Shown one piece after another: positions 50,027 through 59,171 of a DNA stretch of 64,000 nt. The number at the start of each line of letters is the position of its first letter. The first letter of the stretch is position 1. The position numbers and the translations under genes were made by a program. Below the pieces are notes generated by a model. It did not search any database. It saw only the letters and a list, made by a program, of their open reading frames with translations, and was not told the DNA's origin. This DNA comes from Marine Group I thaumarchaeote SCGC AAA799-D11 (GTDB lineage Archaea; Thermoproteota; Nitrososphaeria; Nitrososphaerales; Nitrosopumilaceae), in the NCBI GenBank assembly GCA_000746765.1, contig JOSY01000077.1, forward strand, positions 1 to 64,000, in the 5' to 3' direction.

Positions 50027-51382
50027 TTACCAAACATCATCGACTTCATCAAGAACTTTGTATTCTTTTTCTGGCTCACGTCTCATGAATTTGAGTCTTG
50101 AAATATCTCTATCAAAAATTGCATCAGCTGTCCAATCAAGAAATACTCTAAATCGTTTATCCCATGTTGGAATTTTTGAGAGGTAAATATTCCTCCAAAG
50201 AAACCATGCAAAAATTCCATGAATATTCATTCCTAAAAATGATGCAATGCCAGTTCTTTTTCCAATAATCGCCATCTGGCCTTTTGATTCGTATGTAAAT
50301 TCAGTTTTTTCTTCATTTCTAATCAAGGCGTGAAGGTTTTTTGCAGCAATTTTTGCCTGAGCTTCTGCAATTTGTGCAGTTGGTGCAAATGGTCTTTGAG
50401 TATTAGGATCCATAAACAACGCACAATCTCCAATTGCAAAAACACCTGGAAAGTCGTTTACTTCTAAATTTTTATCTACAATGATTTTTCCTTTGTCTGT
50501 TTTGAATAGTGATCTTTTGATTGTATTGACTGGTGTGACACCTGCAGTCCAAATTACGGTCTTTGTTTGAATTGAACTTACTATAGACTCATCTATTGCA
50601 TCTTTATCTACATCTAATCTCTTTATCATAACTTCATCTCCATCAAAACTAGTTACAGCTGTCTGAAGTTTGATTTCAATTCCATGTTCTGTTAGTTTTT
50701 CTTGTGCAAATTTTGCAAGACTCTCAGAAAAACCTGGTAAGATATTTGGTAATGCTTCTAGTACTACAACTCGAATGTCTTCTTTTTTGATATTTGGATA
50801 ATACTTTCTAACATCCAATAAGAGATCCATTATCTCTCCTGCAGTCTCAATTCCTGCAAATCCGCCTCCTACAACAACAAAAGTTAGAAGACTATGTTTT
50901 AGAATTGGATTTGTTTCATTTTCTGCCTGCTCTAACATGTCTATCATTCTATTTCTGACCATAACTGCATCATTGAGCGTCTTCATCTGATACGCATTTT
51001 TCTCAAGATCACTCATTCCAAAAAAGTTAGTTTCACTTCCTAGTGCTACTACAAGAAAATCATAATGAAGTGAAATACCTCTCTTGTTTCCACTTCCCCA
51101 CAAATTTACAATCTTTCCATATGGATCAATGTTTTTGACTCTGCCTTCATAGAAAGTCGCTTTTTTTGTAATTGTTCTAATTGGCATAACAATATGTCTA
51201 GTCTCAATCATTCCTGATGCAACCTGAGGTAACATTGGTGTGAATAGAAGAAAATTATCCTCACTTACTAAAACAATCTCAATTTCTGAATCGTTTTTGA
51301 AATATTGCTCTAATTGCCTAGTGCACTCTAATCCTGCAAATCCGCCTCCTAAAACGACAATTTTCTTCTTATTTCGAGCCAT
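50027..51382 (-). CDS. Type II NADH dehydrogenase (NDH-2-like)
   Basis: 451-residue flavoprotein. FAD motif VVLGGGFAGLECTRQL (about residues 9-24), second dinucleotide motif VVVGGGFAGIETAGEI (about 167-182) and FAIGDCALFMDP near 315 are the NDH-2 pattern. LFTPMLPQVASG near 66 is typical. The C-terminal segment (FLWRNIYLSKIPTWDKRFRVFLDW) may be a membrane-associating amphipathic helix. It would feed quinone electrons from NADH without pumping. It abuts the cyclophilin gene convergently. Confidence 0.88.
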   Translation of the reverse strand: MARNKKKIVVLGGGFAGLECTRQLEQYFKNDSEIEIVLVSEDNFLLFTPMLPQVASGMIETRHIVMPIRTITKKATFYEGRVKNIDPYGKIVNLWGSGNKRGISLHYDFLVVALGSETNFFGMSDLEKNAYQMKTLNDAVMVRNRMIDMLEQAENETNPILKHSLLTFVVVGGGFAGIETAGEIMDLLLDVRKYYPNIKKEDIRVVVLEALPNILPGFSESLAKFAQEKLTEHGIEIKLQTAVTSFDGDEVMIKRLDVDKDAIDESIVSSIQTKTVIWTAGVTPVNTIKRSLFKTDKGKIIVDKNLEVNDFPGVFAIGDCALFMDPNTQRPFAPTAQIAEAQAKIAAKNLHALIRNEEKTEFTYESKGQMAIIGKRTGIASFLGMNIHGIFAWFLWRNIYLSKIPTWDKRFRVFLDWTADAIFDRDISRLKFMRREPEKEYKVLDEVDDVW

Positions 51383-51454
51383 TGTTTACCCCAGAAAAAG
51401 ACGGAATATATCCCTATGAGTTTATTTTCGTAAATTATGCGTATGTGCCTATTT

Positions 51455-52123
51455 TTAGGCTCTCATGATATCTGAGTGTAAAATCTCATATGCTCTTGAT
51501 GCATCTTTTTCATTTAGAATGATTATGATGCTGTCTTGACTGAAAAAGGCATTCACAAGCTCGATGCCATTTGCATGCAATACCTCTGCAACATAGGAAA
51601 CTGTGTCTGATTGATTTTGAGAGTTGGGTATTGTGATTTTGATTTTTGCAAGACCAGTACTAAAAACATCATCTCTATCTGAAACATTTCCAAAAATTTG
51701 TCTAATGTCTTCCATGTCTTCTGTAAGAAATCTAAAAGAATCAGACATTCTGAAAAATTCATAGTTATTTGTAATTTTTGAGAATTTATCTAAAATTACC
51801 ATAGGATCAATTTGGTTAGAATCTTTGATTGAAAATTTAATATCCATAATCCCATCAGTCAAAGCCAGTCTTGCATTCTTCAAAACTGGTTCTTCCTTTA
51901 CATCTTCTTTAATCTCAAATGAATCAGCATATCTCTTGATTGCTACAACTATGGTATTGAGATTGACACTGTTTCCAAGAATTCTTTCAATTTCTGGTTG
52001 AATCTTTACTGCTAACGCTGTGTAATTTATCAAATCCATCTTCATACAGTCATAAATTGAACGATTTCTTGTGATTATCTCCCTGACAACTTCAGGCACA
52101 GACATGCTTGCTATTCTCATCAA
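51455..52123 (-). CDS. ACT-domain-like protein, probable regulator
   Basis: 222 residues. The first 70 look like a winged helix (SVPEVVREIITRNRSIYDCMKMDLINYTALAVKIQPEIERILG). The rest resembles two ACT-type modules, the last with GLAKIKITIPNSQNQSDTVSYVAEVLHANGIELVNAFFSQDSIIIILNEKDASRAYEIL. ACT domains usually bind amino acids. I assign the family from pattern, not from a specific motif. Confidence 0.65.
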   Translation of the reverse strand: MMRIASMSVPEVVREIITRNRSIYDCMKMDLINYTALAVKIQPEIERILGNSVNLNTIVVAIKRYADSFEIKEDVKEEPVLKNARLALTDGIMDIKFSIKDSNQIDPMVILDKFSKITNNYEFFRMSDSFRFLTEDMEDIRQIFGNVSDRDDVFSTGLAKIKITIPNSQNQSDTVSYVAEVLHANGIELVNAFFSQDSIIIILNEKDASRAYEILHSDIMRA

Positions 52124-52185
52124 GATTATTATATTATGTCAGTTATAATAGGATTATGTAAGAAATCAAAGAAATCTCAATAATC

Positions 52186-52194
52186 TTTATATAA
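52186..52194 (+). promoter_or_regulatory. TATA box of the Hsp20/CDC48 operon
   Basis: TTTATATAA centred about 41 nt before ATG 52231. The next 25 bases hold CATATATATTACATATTATA. Start would be near 52216, giving a short leader. Confidence 0.5.
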
Positions 52195-52218
52195 TGTCAT
52201 ATATATTACATATTATAG

Positions 52219-52722
52219 GTGAATATGACAATGTTCTTTGATAGTGAAATTGATAGAATCTTCAAGAGAATGTCTAGATCTTTTTTTGAAACAGATGACA
52301 TTTTTGAGGGATTCAAGGGAAATGGTTCTGAATCTGGCCCATTTTATTATGGTTATACAATGACCGTGGGTCCTGATGGAAAACCTGTTGTAAAAGAATA
52401 TGGAAACGCTAAACCAGGCCAACTTCCAACTTCTGATACACGAGAACCAATAGTTGATACAATTGTTGATGAAAAGGAAAAAGTTGTAAAACTCATAGCT
52501 GAGATGCCAGGAGTTGAAAAGACTGATGTCAAAATTGTTGTTGACAACAAAGTTGTAGATTTGTCTGCAGAACATGGAGACAAAAAATACCATGTCAAAG
52601 TTCCAGTACAACACAAAGTTGATGAGAACTCTGCAAAGGCTTCATACAAAAATGGAATTTTACAACTTGTCTTCAAATTAGTTGAAGAAAAACCAACTGG
52701 CAAAAGGGTGGAGGTTGAATAA
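52219..52722 (+). CDS. Hsp20/alpha-crystallin small heat-shock protein
   Basis: ATP-independent holdase. The alpha-crystallin domain covers about residues 75-165 (VVKLIAEMPGVEKTDVKIVVDNKVVDLSAEHGDKKYHVKVPV ... SYKNGILQLVFKL), with the conserved NGIL motif. The N-terminal region has aromatic and Met-rich sequence. First start is GTG 52219, but the preceding bases AGGTGA look like a ribosome-binding site for ATG 52225 or 52231. It is 27 nt before the CDC48 gene, pairing a holdase with an unfoldase. Confidence 0.93.
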   Translation: MNMTMFFDSEIDRIFKRMSRSFFETDDIFEGFKGNGSESGPFYYGYTMTVGPDGKPVVKEYGNAKPGQLPTSDTREPIVDTIVDEKEKVVKLIAEMPGVEKTDVKIVVDNKVVDLSAEHGDKKYHVKVPVQHKVDENSAKASYKNGILQLVFKLVEEKPTGKRVEVE

Positions 52723-52749
52723 ACCCCCCTTGATTTTTGAGGTAAAAAA

Positions 52750-54891
52750 ATGAGTGAAATTATTTTAAAAGTTGATGAAATCCCACAACAACACGTTGGA
52801 CGTGGAAGAGCTATTGTTGATCCAAAAATTATTGAGGATCAAAAATGGAATACTGGCCAAATCTTAGAATTAACATATAACAAAAAAACACATGTAAAAC
52901 TTTGGCCAGGAAACCCTGAAGAATATGGAACAGGAGTTATCAAAATTGATGGAATGACAAGACAAAACATTGGAGCAGGAATTGGTGATAAGATTTCTTT
53001 AAAATCAGTTGAAGCTTCTAATGCAGAACAAATTGTTTTATCCCCAACTGAGAAAATTGCTGCTGAAGGATTACAAGAGTACATGACTTACAACTATCTT
53101 AACCATGTATTTACAACTGGAGATACATTATCTCTTAATACACAGATGGGTGGACGAGTTCAATTCATTGTAACTAGTACCAAACCATCAAAACCAGTAA
53201 TTGTTACTGAAAACACAATTTTCAAGCTTGGCACAATGACAAAATCAGTTGATGCATCTGTTCCAAGGATAACCTATGATGAGTTAGGCGGTCTCAAAAA
53301 CGAGGTCCAAAAAATTCGAGAGATGGTTGAATTGCCAATGAGACATCCAGAATTATTTGATAAGATAGGCGTAGAAGCTCCAAAAGGAGTCTTGTTATAC
53401 GGTCCTCCAGGCACAGGAAAGACCCTTCTTGCAAAGGCAGTGGCCGGTGAGACTAATGCTCACTTTATCTCACTTAGTGGTCCTGAAATTATGGGTAAAT
53501 ACTATGGTGAAAGTGAAGAGAAAATTCGAGAAATCTTCAATCAAGCCGAAGAAAATTCTCCAAGTATAATCTTCATTGATGAGATAGATTCCATTGCTCC
53601 AAAAAGAGACGAAGTTTCAGGCGAAGTTGAAAAGAGAATAGTTTCTCAACTTTTGACTTTGATGGATGGAATGAAATCTAGAGGTAAAGTTGTAGTCATT
53701 GCAGCTACAAACAGACCAGACTCGATTGATCCTGCACTTAGACGACCTGGAAGATTTGACAGAGAAATTGAAATTGGAATTCCTGATGATGAAGGAAGAT
53801 TTGAAATTCTTTCAATTCATACACGTGGAATGCCAATAGATGAAAAAGTAGATCTTAAACAAATCTCAAAGACAACACATGGATTTGTTGGAGCTGACTT
53901 GGAAGTATTATCAAAAGAAGCTGCAATGAGATCACTTCGCAGAATTCTGCCTGAGATTGATCTTGATGAAGATAAAATATCATCAGAAATTCTTCAAAAG
54001 ATTGAAATTTCAAGTGAAGACTTTAGAGATGCACTAAAAGAAGTCAGACCAAGTGCATTACGTGAAGTTCAAGTACAGATTCCTAATGTAAGTTGGGATG
54101 ATGTTGGTGGTCTTGATGAACTAAAAGAAGAACTACGAGAAGCAGTTGAATGGCCAATTAAACACAAAGAAGCATTTGATTATGTTGATGTTGAAACTCC
54201 AAAAGGAATTCTACTTCATGGTCCACCTGGAACTGGTAAAACATTGATTGCAAAAGCACTTGCAAAAATGACAGAGTCTAACTTTATCAGCATAAAGGGA
54301 CCAGAACTACTCTCAAAATGGGTAGGCGAATCTGAAAAAGGAGTCAGAGAAATCTTCAGAAAAGCACGACAAGCAGCACCATGTATAATCTTCTTAGATG
54401 AAGTAGATGCACTTGTGCCACGAAGAGGCAGTGGTGGCTCGGAATCACATGTTACAGAAAGTGTGGTGTCTCAAATTCTAACTGAGATTGATGGATTAGA
54501 AGAACTACACAATGTGTTGATAGTTGGTGCAACAAATCGATTAGACATTGTTGATGAAGCGCTACTTAGACCTGGAAGATTTGATAGAATCATTGAAGTT
54601 CCAAATCCTGATGCAAAAGGAAGACAAAACATCTTTGAGATTCATACCAAAAAGAAACCACTTGCAAGTGATGTAGATATTGCAAAACTTGTAGAGTTAA
54701 CTGATGGATTTAGTGGAGCAGAAATTGCAGCTGTTACAAACAGAGCAGCAATTGCAGCTCTCAAAAAATATGTTGGTGGCAAAGCACAAAATGTCAAAGA
54801 CATCAAGATATCTCAACAAGAACTCATTGACGCAATTGACAAGGTAAAGCCTCAAAAAAAAGAGGCGCCACTTGCTCAATCCATAAAATAG
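52750..54891 (+). CDS. CDC48/VAT-family AAA ATPase
   Basis: Hexameric unfoldase related to p97. The N-terminal domain (double-psi barrel plus second part, about residues 1-185) carries the substrate-binding region. D1 Walker [23 protein letters not shown] is near 219-228, and D2 Walker [17 protein letters not shown] near 492-507. Walker [13 protein letters not shown] and [14 protein letters not shown] follow, and Arg-finger segments [12 protein letters not shown] and [12 protein letters not shown] are present. Length 713. A good ribosome-binding site (GAGGT seven bases ahead of ATG 52750) supports the start. Confidence 0.97.
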   Translation: MSEIILKVDEIPQQHVGRGRAIVDPKIIEDQKWNTGQILELTYNKKTHVKLWPGNPEEYGTGVIKIDGMTRQNIGAGIGDKISLKSVEASNAEQIVLSPTEKIAAEGLQEYMTYNYLNHVFTTGDTLSLNTQMGGRVQFIVTSTKPSKPVIVTENTIFKLGTMTKSVDASVPRITYDELGGLKNEVQKIREMVELPMRHPELFDKIGVEAPKGVLLYGPPGTGKTLLAKAVAGETNAHFISLSGPEIMGKYYGESEEKIREIFNQAEENSPSIIFIDEIDSIAPKRDEVSGEVEKRIVSQLLTLMDGMKSRGKVVVIAATNRPDSIDPALRRPGRFDREIEIGIPDDEGRFEILSIHTRGMPIDEKVDLKQISKTTHGFVGADLEVLSKEAAMRSLRRILPEIDLDEDKISSEILQKIEISSEDFRDALKEVRPSALREVQVQIPNVSWDDVGGLDELKEELREAVEWPIKHKEAFDYVDVETPKGILLHGPPGTGKTLIAKALAKMTESNFISIKGPELLSKWVGESEKGVREIFRKARQAAPCIIFLDEVDALVPRRGSGGSESHVTESVVSQILTEIDGLEELHNVLIVGATNRLDIVDEALLRPGRFDRIIEVPNPDAKGRQNIFEIHTKKKPLASDVDIAKLVELTDGFSGAEIAAVTNRAAIAALKKYVGGKAQNVKDIKISQQELIDAIDKVKPQKKEAPLAQSIK

Positions 54892-54908
54892 TCTAAATAC
54901 TAAGGAAA

Positions 54909-55139
54909 ATGAGACAAAACATGAAACTGTATCTTGACTTTGACCCCTGCCAAGAATGCAACACAATGATGGCAGAGCTTAGCAGTCCTGAGATGTTATT
55001 TGCTGATGCGAAAACTAGAGCAGATGAATCTGCAAAGTTTCTCAGACACTTGACGTACAATCACAACGAAGTAGTTCAAGCTGTTATGGATGATCTACCA
55101 AAACAAAAAAGAGATCAAGAACCTGATTTCTACAAATAA
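54909..55139 (+). CDS. Small CxxC protein, unknown function
   Basis: 76 residues, MRQNMKLYLDFDPCQECNTMMAELSSPEMLFADAKTRADESAKFLRHL...; ATG 54921 (MKLYLDFD) is an alternative start. One CxxC (DPCQEC) lies near residue 14, and the rest is helical. It is 17 nt after the CDC48 stop, hence possibly co-transcribed. No family recognised. Confidence 0.6.
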   Translation: MRQNMKLYLDFDPCQECNTMMAELSSPEMLFADAKTRADESAKFLRHLTYNHNEVVQAVMDDLPKQKRDQEPDFYK

Positions 55140-55210
55140 TCTTCTTTTTCATTCTTAACAATCAGTAATCATATTCATATACAAAATTGTCCTAAACTTT
55201 GTGGTATAAA

Positions 55211-55645
55211 ATGAAAATTACTTTTCTGCTTGGATTAGTTGGTTTTGCTATTTTGTTTAGCTTACCTACTTCATTTGCGGCTGAGACTGAACAAGAACCT
55301 GAACCTCCAGAACTTCCAGAGCCTTCGCCAGAACCAGAACCAATCCCGTTACCAGAACCAGAACCTGTACCTGATCCCTTTCCGGGAGAAACTGAATCAG
55401 AAAAAATTCAAAGATTAACTGAAGAAAATGAAAAACTAAAACAACAAAACAAAAATCTTCAAGGTCAAATATCTACTCTAAAAAATGAAAAATCAGGACT
55501 GCAATCTCAGATATCACAACTACATGAAAGAATCAAGGATTTAGAACAAATTACAATGGAACAAATTCGTGTAATTATGGACTTGGTAAATAGACTAAAA
55601 GATGTATTTTATGAAAAAATAATTTCTCCTACAATTAACATGTAG
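55211..55645 (+). CDS. Exported Pro/Glu-rich stalk and coiled-coil protein
   Basis: About 144 residues from ATG 55211 (a TTG at 55199 would add MWYK). A signal peptide (KITFLLGLVGFAILFSLPTSFAAE) is followed by a proline-glutamate stretch with PEP and PEPEP repeats (about residues 25-58). A long coiled coil comes next (ESEKIQRLTEENEKLKQQNKNLQGQISTLKNEKSGLQSQISQLHERIKDLE). A hydrophobic-amphipathic C terminus ends in ISPTINM. Probably an envelope spacer or S-layer-associated fibre. Function unknown. Confidence 0.65.
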   Translation: MKITFLLGLVGFAILFSLPTSFAAETEQEPEPPELPEPSPEPEPIPLPEPEPVPDPFPGETESEKIQRLTEENEKLKQQNKNLQGQISTLKNEKSGLQSQISQLHERIKDLEQITMEQIRVIMDLVNRLKDVFYEKIISPTINM

Positions 55646-55661
55646 GATTTTTTTGGATTTT

Positions 55662-56582
55662 TCACTCATCAAGCTTTAACATTTTCTTAATCAAGGCAGT
55701 TCTGTTTCTAATTGTTACATCACTAACTTCTGCTTCTACTGAGAATTTCTTTTGACTAACTTTTTCTCCATTAAGTATACATGAAATGTATAATGAAGCA
55801 GCAGCTTGTGCTACTGGGTGTTTTCCAGCAGTAATTCCTTCATCTTCACAGCGCTTTAGTATCTCAAATGCTCCACGTTTTGTTTTTTCTTTCAAATCCA
55901 TGTTGTTTGAGATTTTTGATATAAACGAGGAAGTATCATACTGATTAAGATTCAATTCAAGCTTTTTGATTATGGTTCTCAAATCTCGGGAAAGTATTCT
56001 TCTCTCTACATTACCTGCATTTGCAATATCATCCAATGTTCTTGGAATGTTATTTTCTCTACATGCTGCATACAATGAGGCTGAAATCAATGATGCCATT
56101 GTTCTTCCTCGTGTTAATTTTGCACTAACAACTTTTCTGTAAATATAGGCAGCATTTTCTACCACATTATCTGGTACGCTTAATTTTGTCTTCATTGAAT
56201 GAAGCAAAGTAAAGGCTTTGCTCAGAGTAGCAGTTTTTCTTGATTTGCTTCTCTGATCCCATGTTCTAAGTCTATTGAATTCGTATTTTGTTTTACTTGA
56301 TAATGCATTTCCTGAAGAATCTTTATTGTTTCCAATAACAGTTGATAATCCTTTGTCAAACATCGTTAGTGATGTTGCAGGACCTGTTCTTGCTTGTTTC
56401 ATAAAGTCTTCCTGAGTGTAACCGTTGTTTTCATATGATGTATCAGCTAAGTTTTGCACTAGAATAAGACCGCAACCCCCACAAACAATTTCTCCTCGTT
56501 CAGAATCTGTTATTGCAGGGTAGGTTTTGCAAGCGTCTAGTTTACACTTGACATCATAATCGTTTGAATAATTTTCTACCAC
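55662..56582 (-). CDS. tfb: Transcription initiation factor TFB, divergent ribbon
   Basis: 306 residues, TFIIB-like. The N-terminal zinc ribbon reads CKLDACKTYPA...GEIVCGGCG, with a C-x4-C first pair instead of the normal CxxC. The two cyclin-like repeats follow (FTLLHSMKTKLSVPDNVVENAAYIYRKVVSAKLTRGRTMASLISASLYAACRENNIPRTLDDIANAGNVERRILSRDLR and the second near 215-300). It is distinct from the second TFB at 60229, so it may direct an alternative promoter set. Confidence 0.93.
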   Translation of the reverse strand: MVENYSNDYDVKCKLDACKTYPAITDSERGEIVCGGCGLILVQNLADTSYENNGYTQEDFMKQARTGPATSLTMFDKGLSTVIGNNKDSSGNALSSKTKYEFNRLRTWDQRSKSRKTATLSKAFTLLHSMKTKLSVPDNVVENAAYIYRKVVSAKLTRGRTMASLISASLYAACRENNIPRTLDDIANAGNVERRILSRDLRTIIKKLELNLNQYDTSSFISKISNNMDLKEKTKRGAFEILKRCEDEGITAGKHPVAQAAASLYISCILNGEKVSQKKFSVEAEVSDVTIRNRTALIKKMLKLDE

Positions 56583-56704
56583 TATTAACTACTATTAGTA
56601 AACATAAAATAAAAATAAATTGTTAGAGGAAATTTTGTAATCAAAACTATACTTTACAAACAAAAAATTCCTAATCTTTTTAGAAAAATCTACTTCTAAA
56701 AACT

Positions 56705-56724
56705 AATACAACATACATTGTATT
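56705..56724. promoter_or_regulatory. AATACAA-N6-TTGTATT inverted repeat
   Basis: A perfect 7-6-7 dyad in the 177-nt AT-rich spacer between DUF1059 and TFB, about 120 nt upstream of TFB. It is reminiscent of the island operators (spacer one longer), but it could be a terminator for the DUF1059 gene. Confidence 0.3.
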
Positions 56725-56759
56725 AAATGTTAAAAATGAAAAAGAAATTATTTTAAAAA

Positions 56760-56951
56760 TTATTTTTTAATTGATTCTAAAGAGTGTCCACGGTTTTGAA
56801 TCATTTGTGTAACTGCTTCAACAGTATAATCAATTCCATGTTCATCTTCAAAATGATTTCTTAATTTCTCAATTGTACCGATAGATTTCTCCTCATCAAT
56901 TTCATATTGACATTCAAAACCATAGTCTTCGCATCTTAGTTTGAGAGTCAT
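56760..56951 (-). CDS. DUF1059 small metal-binding protein
   Basis: 63 residues, MTLKLRCEDYGFECQYEIDEEKSIGTIEKLRNHFEDEHGIDYTVEAVTQMI. RCxDxGxxC and the H-rich ...HFEDEHG motif match the predicted small metal-binding DUF1059 family, which contains two Cys and two His. Promoter-adjacent to the fluoride channel but on the opposite strand. Confidence 0.75.
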   Translation of the reverse strand: MTLKLRCEDYGFECQYEIDEEKSIGTIEKLRNHFEDEHGIDYTVEAVTQMIQNRGHSLESIKK

Positions 56952-57014
56952 CTAGTCTGGAAAAAATATCAAACCTATAAAAACCATAGACTTGATTTCC
57001 CATAAAAAACGAAA

Positions 57015-57033
57015 TTAGGTGTTTTGAACCTAA
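57015..57033. promoter_or_regulatory. Short hairpin TTAGGT/ACCTAA
   Basis: Six-base arms TTAGGT (57015-57020) and ACCTAA (57028-57033) around a 7-nt loop, in the spacer between the DUF1059 and FluC genes. Operator or hairpin; I see no fluoride-riboswitch pseudoknot elements. Confidence 0.25.
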
Positions 57034-57078
57034 AATGTCTCAAATAGCACTAATAATGTCTGATACTGTGAACAAAAT

Positions 57079-57459
57079 ATGAAAGGACTAGAGTTTGTTT
57101 TTCTTGCAGCTGGCTCTGTTTTTGGAGCATTTCTAAGATACAAAATTACAGAATCTCCTTTGCTTTTTAACACATTACCGCTAAACGTCTTGATAGTAAA
57201 TGTAATTGGAGCATTTATTCTTGGTGTGTTTATTGTTCTATCAGAACAATGGAATCTTGATGGAAGATATTCTCTTTTTGTAGCAATAGGATTTTGTGGT
57301 TCACTTACAACAATGTCTTCATTTGCCCTTGATTCTAATAATTTACTGGAAAACAATCACTATGGAACACTTGCAGCTAACATTTTTGCCAATGTTGGGT
57401 TATCTATTGGGGCACTAATAGGAGGCAAATCCTTAATGAGCATAATAATATCTAATTGA
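57079..57459 (+). CDS. crcB: Fluoride ion channel FluC/CrcB
   Basis: Small dual-topology fluoride exporter, 126 residues. Conserved segments: AAGSVFGAFLRY near residue 10, NVIGAFILGVF near 39, and GFCGSLTTMSSFALD near 72. The GxxGxxTTxSSFA motif and Phe residues are the channel's fluoride-binding region. Four hydrophobic segments expected. The next gene follows 6 nt later, so they may be co-transcribed. Confidence 0.9.
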   Translation: MKGLEFVFLAAGSVFGAFLRYKITESPLLFNTLPLNVLIVNVIGAFILGVFIVLSEQWNLDGRYSLFVAIGFCGSLTTMSSFALDSNNLLENNHYGTLAANIFANVGLSIGALIGGKSLMSIIISN

Positions 57460-57465
57460 TCAGAA

Positions 57466-57693
57466 ATGGTTTACTCGTATCAAGTTGTAAAATTCCAATC
57501 GATCTCATTTGTACAGGGAACTCATTGGTCGCAGTCTGTGGGTGATAAAGGAATATTATACAAATCACTTAAAGATCCATTCTCAAAGTTAATCGTTCAA
57601 ACAAATGATGCAAAAAAACTATTTCGTGTTCCAAAAGATAGGACTGTAATTGTAACAAATGATACTGTTCATTTTCTAGGTGAGCTGGCCTAA
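57466..57693 (+). CDS. Small hypothetical protein after crcB
   Basis: 75 residues, MVYSYQVVKFQSISFVQGTHWSQSVGDKGILYKSLKDPFSKLIVQ...VIVTNDTVHFLGEL. Mostly beta-strand by composition, no signal or membrane segment. Six nt after crcB and convergent with the next gene with 1 nt between. Not recognised. Confidence 0.55.
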   Translation: MVYSYQVVKFQSISFVQGTHWSQSVGDKGILYKSLKDPFSKLIVQTNDAKKLFRVPKDRTVIVTNDTVHFLGELA

Positions 57694-57694
57694 G

Positions 57695-57967
57695 TTATTT
57701 GAAGAATTGATCAACTTGATCTCTATACTTTAATGCAATCTTTCCAAAATCTGAAAAATCTTCTACAGTTGGATTTTTCATTCTCATTGCATATTGATTT
57801 ACAAATACAGATAGAGCACTACCTATGATTAGATTGTATACACCATCAGCTACATTCTTTGAGTATGGGAATGCAACTTTGATAAAAGGCAGGTATGACT
57901 CTGTTTGGGATATCATTAACTTGATATGTTTTTCAACAAAATCTTCTACATCCGGTGGTATTGCCAT
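57695..57967 (-). CDS. Helical hypothetical protein
   Basis: 90 residues, MAIPPDVEDFVEKHIKLMISQTESYLPFIKVAFPYSKNVADGVYNLIIGSALSVFVNQYAMRM.... It is predicted mostly helical with a possible hydrophobic core or one weak membrane segment (GVYNLIIGSALSVFVNQY). Isolated between convergent and divergent genes. Not recognised. Confidence 0.6.
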   Translation of the reverse strand: MAIPPDVEDFVEKHIKLMISQTESYLPFIKVAFPYSKNVADGVYNLIIGSALSVFVNQYAMRMKNPTVEDFSDFGKIALKYRDQVDQFFK

Positions 57968-58068
57968 AATTTTACTAGTATTGATTTCTTATAAGTAGAT
58001 CTGAATCTAATTTTCAAGATTGATAATCATCCTGACAATTTAACAAAAAAAAATCTGCATGGCCATTT

Positions 58069-58548
58069 ATGGCAGCAAAAAAATCTGCAAAGAAGAGTTC
58101 TGCTCTATCTCCATTTCAAACATCAAATTGGTTTGATATTGACAAATCAATTGATAATTTAAGAAAGGAGATGGAAAAAGCATTTTCTTCATTTCCAACA
58201 ATGACAATGCCAAAAATGTCTCATACATCTTGTGATGTTATTGATGAAGGAAAACAATTCCGAGTAAAGATGGATGTTCCTGGAATAAAGAAAAACGAGA
58301 TAAAACTCAATGTAACTGAAAATTCTCTTGAAATCTCAGGAGAACATAAGGAAGAATCTGAAGAAAAGAAGAAAAATTACCTTACAAAAGAGCGTAGTCA
58401 CGTTTCTTACTATAGGACTCTACCTCTATCTGAAAACGTGGTTACATCTAAGGTAAAAGCAAAACTCAGTGATGGGGTTTTAGATATAACATTACCAAAA
58501 TCTAAACCTACAAAAACTCAAAAGAAACAATCTGTCTCAGTTCAATAA
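58069..58548 (+). CDS. Second Hsp20-family small heat-shock protein
   Basis: 159 residues. A lysine/serine-rich N terminus (AAKKSAKKSSALSPF) precedes the alpha-crystallin domain. That domain reads FRVKMDVPGIKKNEIKLNVTENSLEISGEHKEESEEKKKNYLTKERSHVSYYRTLPLSENV ... LSDGVLDITLPKSKP, with the conserved VPGI and DGVLDI elements. Unlike the first Hsp20 it is not beside CDC48. Confidence 0.93.
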   Translation: MAAKKSAKKSSALSPFQTSNWFDIDKSIDNLRKEMEKAFSSFPTMTMPKMSHTSCDVIDEGKQFRVKMDVPGIKKNEIKLNVTENSLEISGEHKEESEEKKKNYLTKERSHVSYYRTLPLSENVVTSKVKAKLSDGVLDITLPKSKPTKTQKKQSVSVQ

Positions 58549-58767
58549 TTGTTTTTTAACAACAATTTGAGATAGATACTTTTCTTTTCCTTTTCTGCTT
58601 CTAGGCAAGCATCTTAGCTGTCTATTACAACATGGACAAGTCAATCCGTCATATTCTACAAATACTTCACAATAGTTGCATCGTTTTTGCCCTGCTGCAT
58701 ATCTACCAATTTGTGATGGTTTTAGTGCCTTGTACTCTTTGCATTTACCGATACAATAAGTCATCAT
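58537..58767 (-). CDS. Small double zinc-ribbon-like protein
   Basis: 76 residues from ATG 58767 (MMTYCIGKCKEYKALKPSQIGRYAAGQKRCNYCEVFVEYDGLTCPCCNRQLRCLPRSRKGKEKY). Cys pairs CIGKC, CNYC, CPCC support two zinc sites. A TATA-like TCTTTTATCTTTG lies about 20 nt upstream on the minus strand, so this start (near-leaderless) beats the longer frame to 58836. A 12-nt overlap with the convergent Hsp20 gene. No defined function; a nucleic-acid role is plausible from the zinc sites and basic tail. Confidence 0.65.
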   Translation of the reverse strand: MMTYCIGKCKEYKALKPSQIGRYAAGQKRCNYCEVFVEYDGLTCPCCNRQLRCLPRSRKGKEKYLSQIVVKKQLLN

Positions 58768-58871
58768 TGAAGCCAGAAGCTCTTCAAAGATAAAAGATTT
58801 GATTGCACTGCAACGCACATTTTGAGATTTATCCAAATTGAATTTATAACACTAGTCTCCATTTTTGGCTG

Positions 58872-59171
58872 TTGCATTATTTAGATGAAAAAGTCTTTGG
58901 AAATATTACTACCAAAGAAATCATTGGCGCAGAACCACCAGTAATTCCTGATACCCAAGATATCTTAGAAAATGAACTTGCAACTTTAATTTCAAAACTA
59001 GAATCTCAATCAAAAGAAGAACTTGAAAAACTCTTAGAGCAACAACAAGCTGCAGAAGCTCATGTTAATAGCAGACCAGGAGCTATGGCATTGTCTCAAC
59101 CAAAAATCCAACTATTTACAGAATATAGTCAAAAATACATTCAAAGTATTAAAGAAAAACTAGAATCCTAA
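58872..59171 (+). CDS. Helical hypothetical protein
   Basis: 99 residues from TTG 58872, MHYLDEKVFGNITTKEIIGAEPP... then helical ENELATLISKLESQSKEELEKLLEQQQAAEAHVNSRPGAMALSQPK. Charged coiled-coil-like segments, no known domain. Overlaps the convergent gene by 4 nt at its 3' end. Confidence 0.55.
   Translation: MHYLDEKVFGNITTKEIIGAEPPVIPDTQDILENELATLISKLESQSKEELEKLLEQQQAAEAHVNSRPGAMALSQPKIQLFTEYSQKYIQSIKEKLES

Noticed and set aside
57000-57078. Fluoride riboswitch ahead of crcB
   Set aside because: The conserved GATGG/GTTCGCC pseudoknot elements are not visible; only a small TTAGGT/ACCTAA hairpin is.
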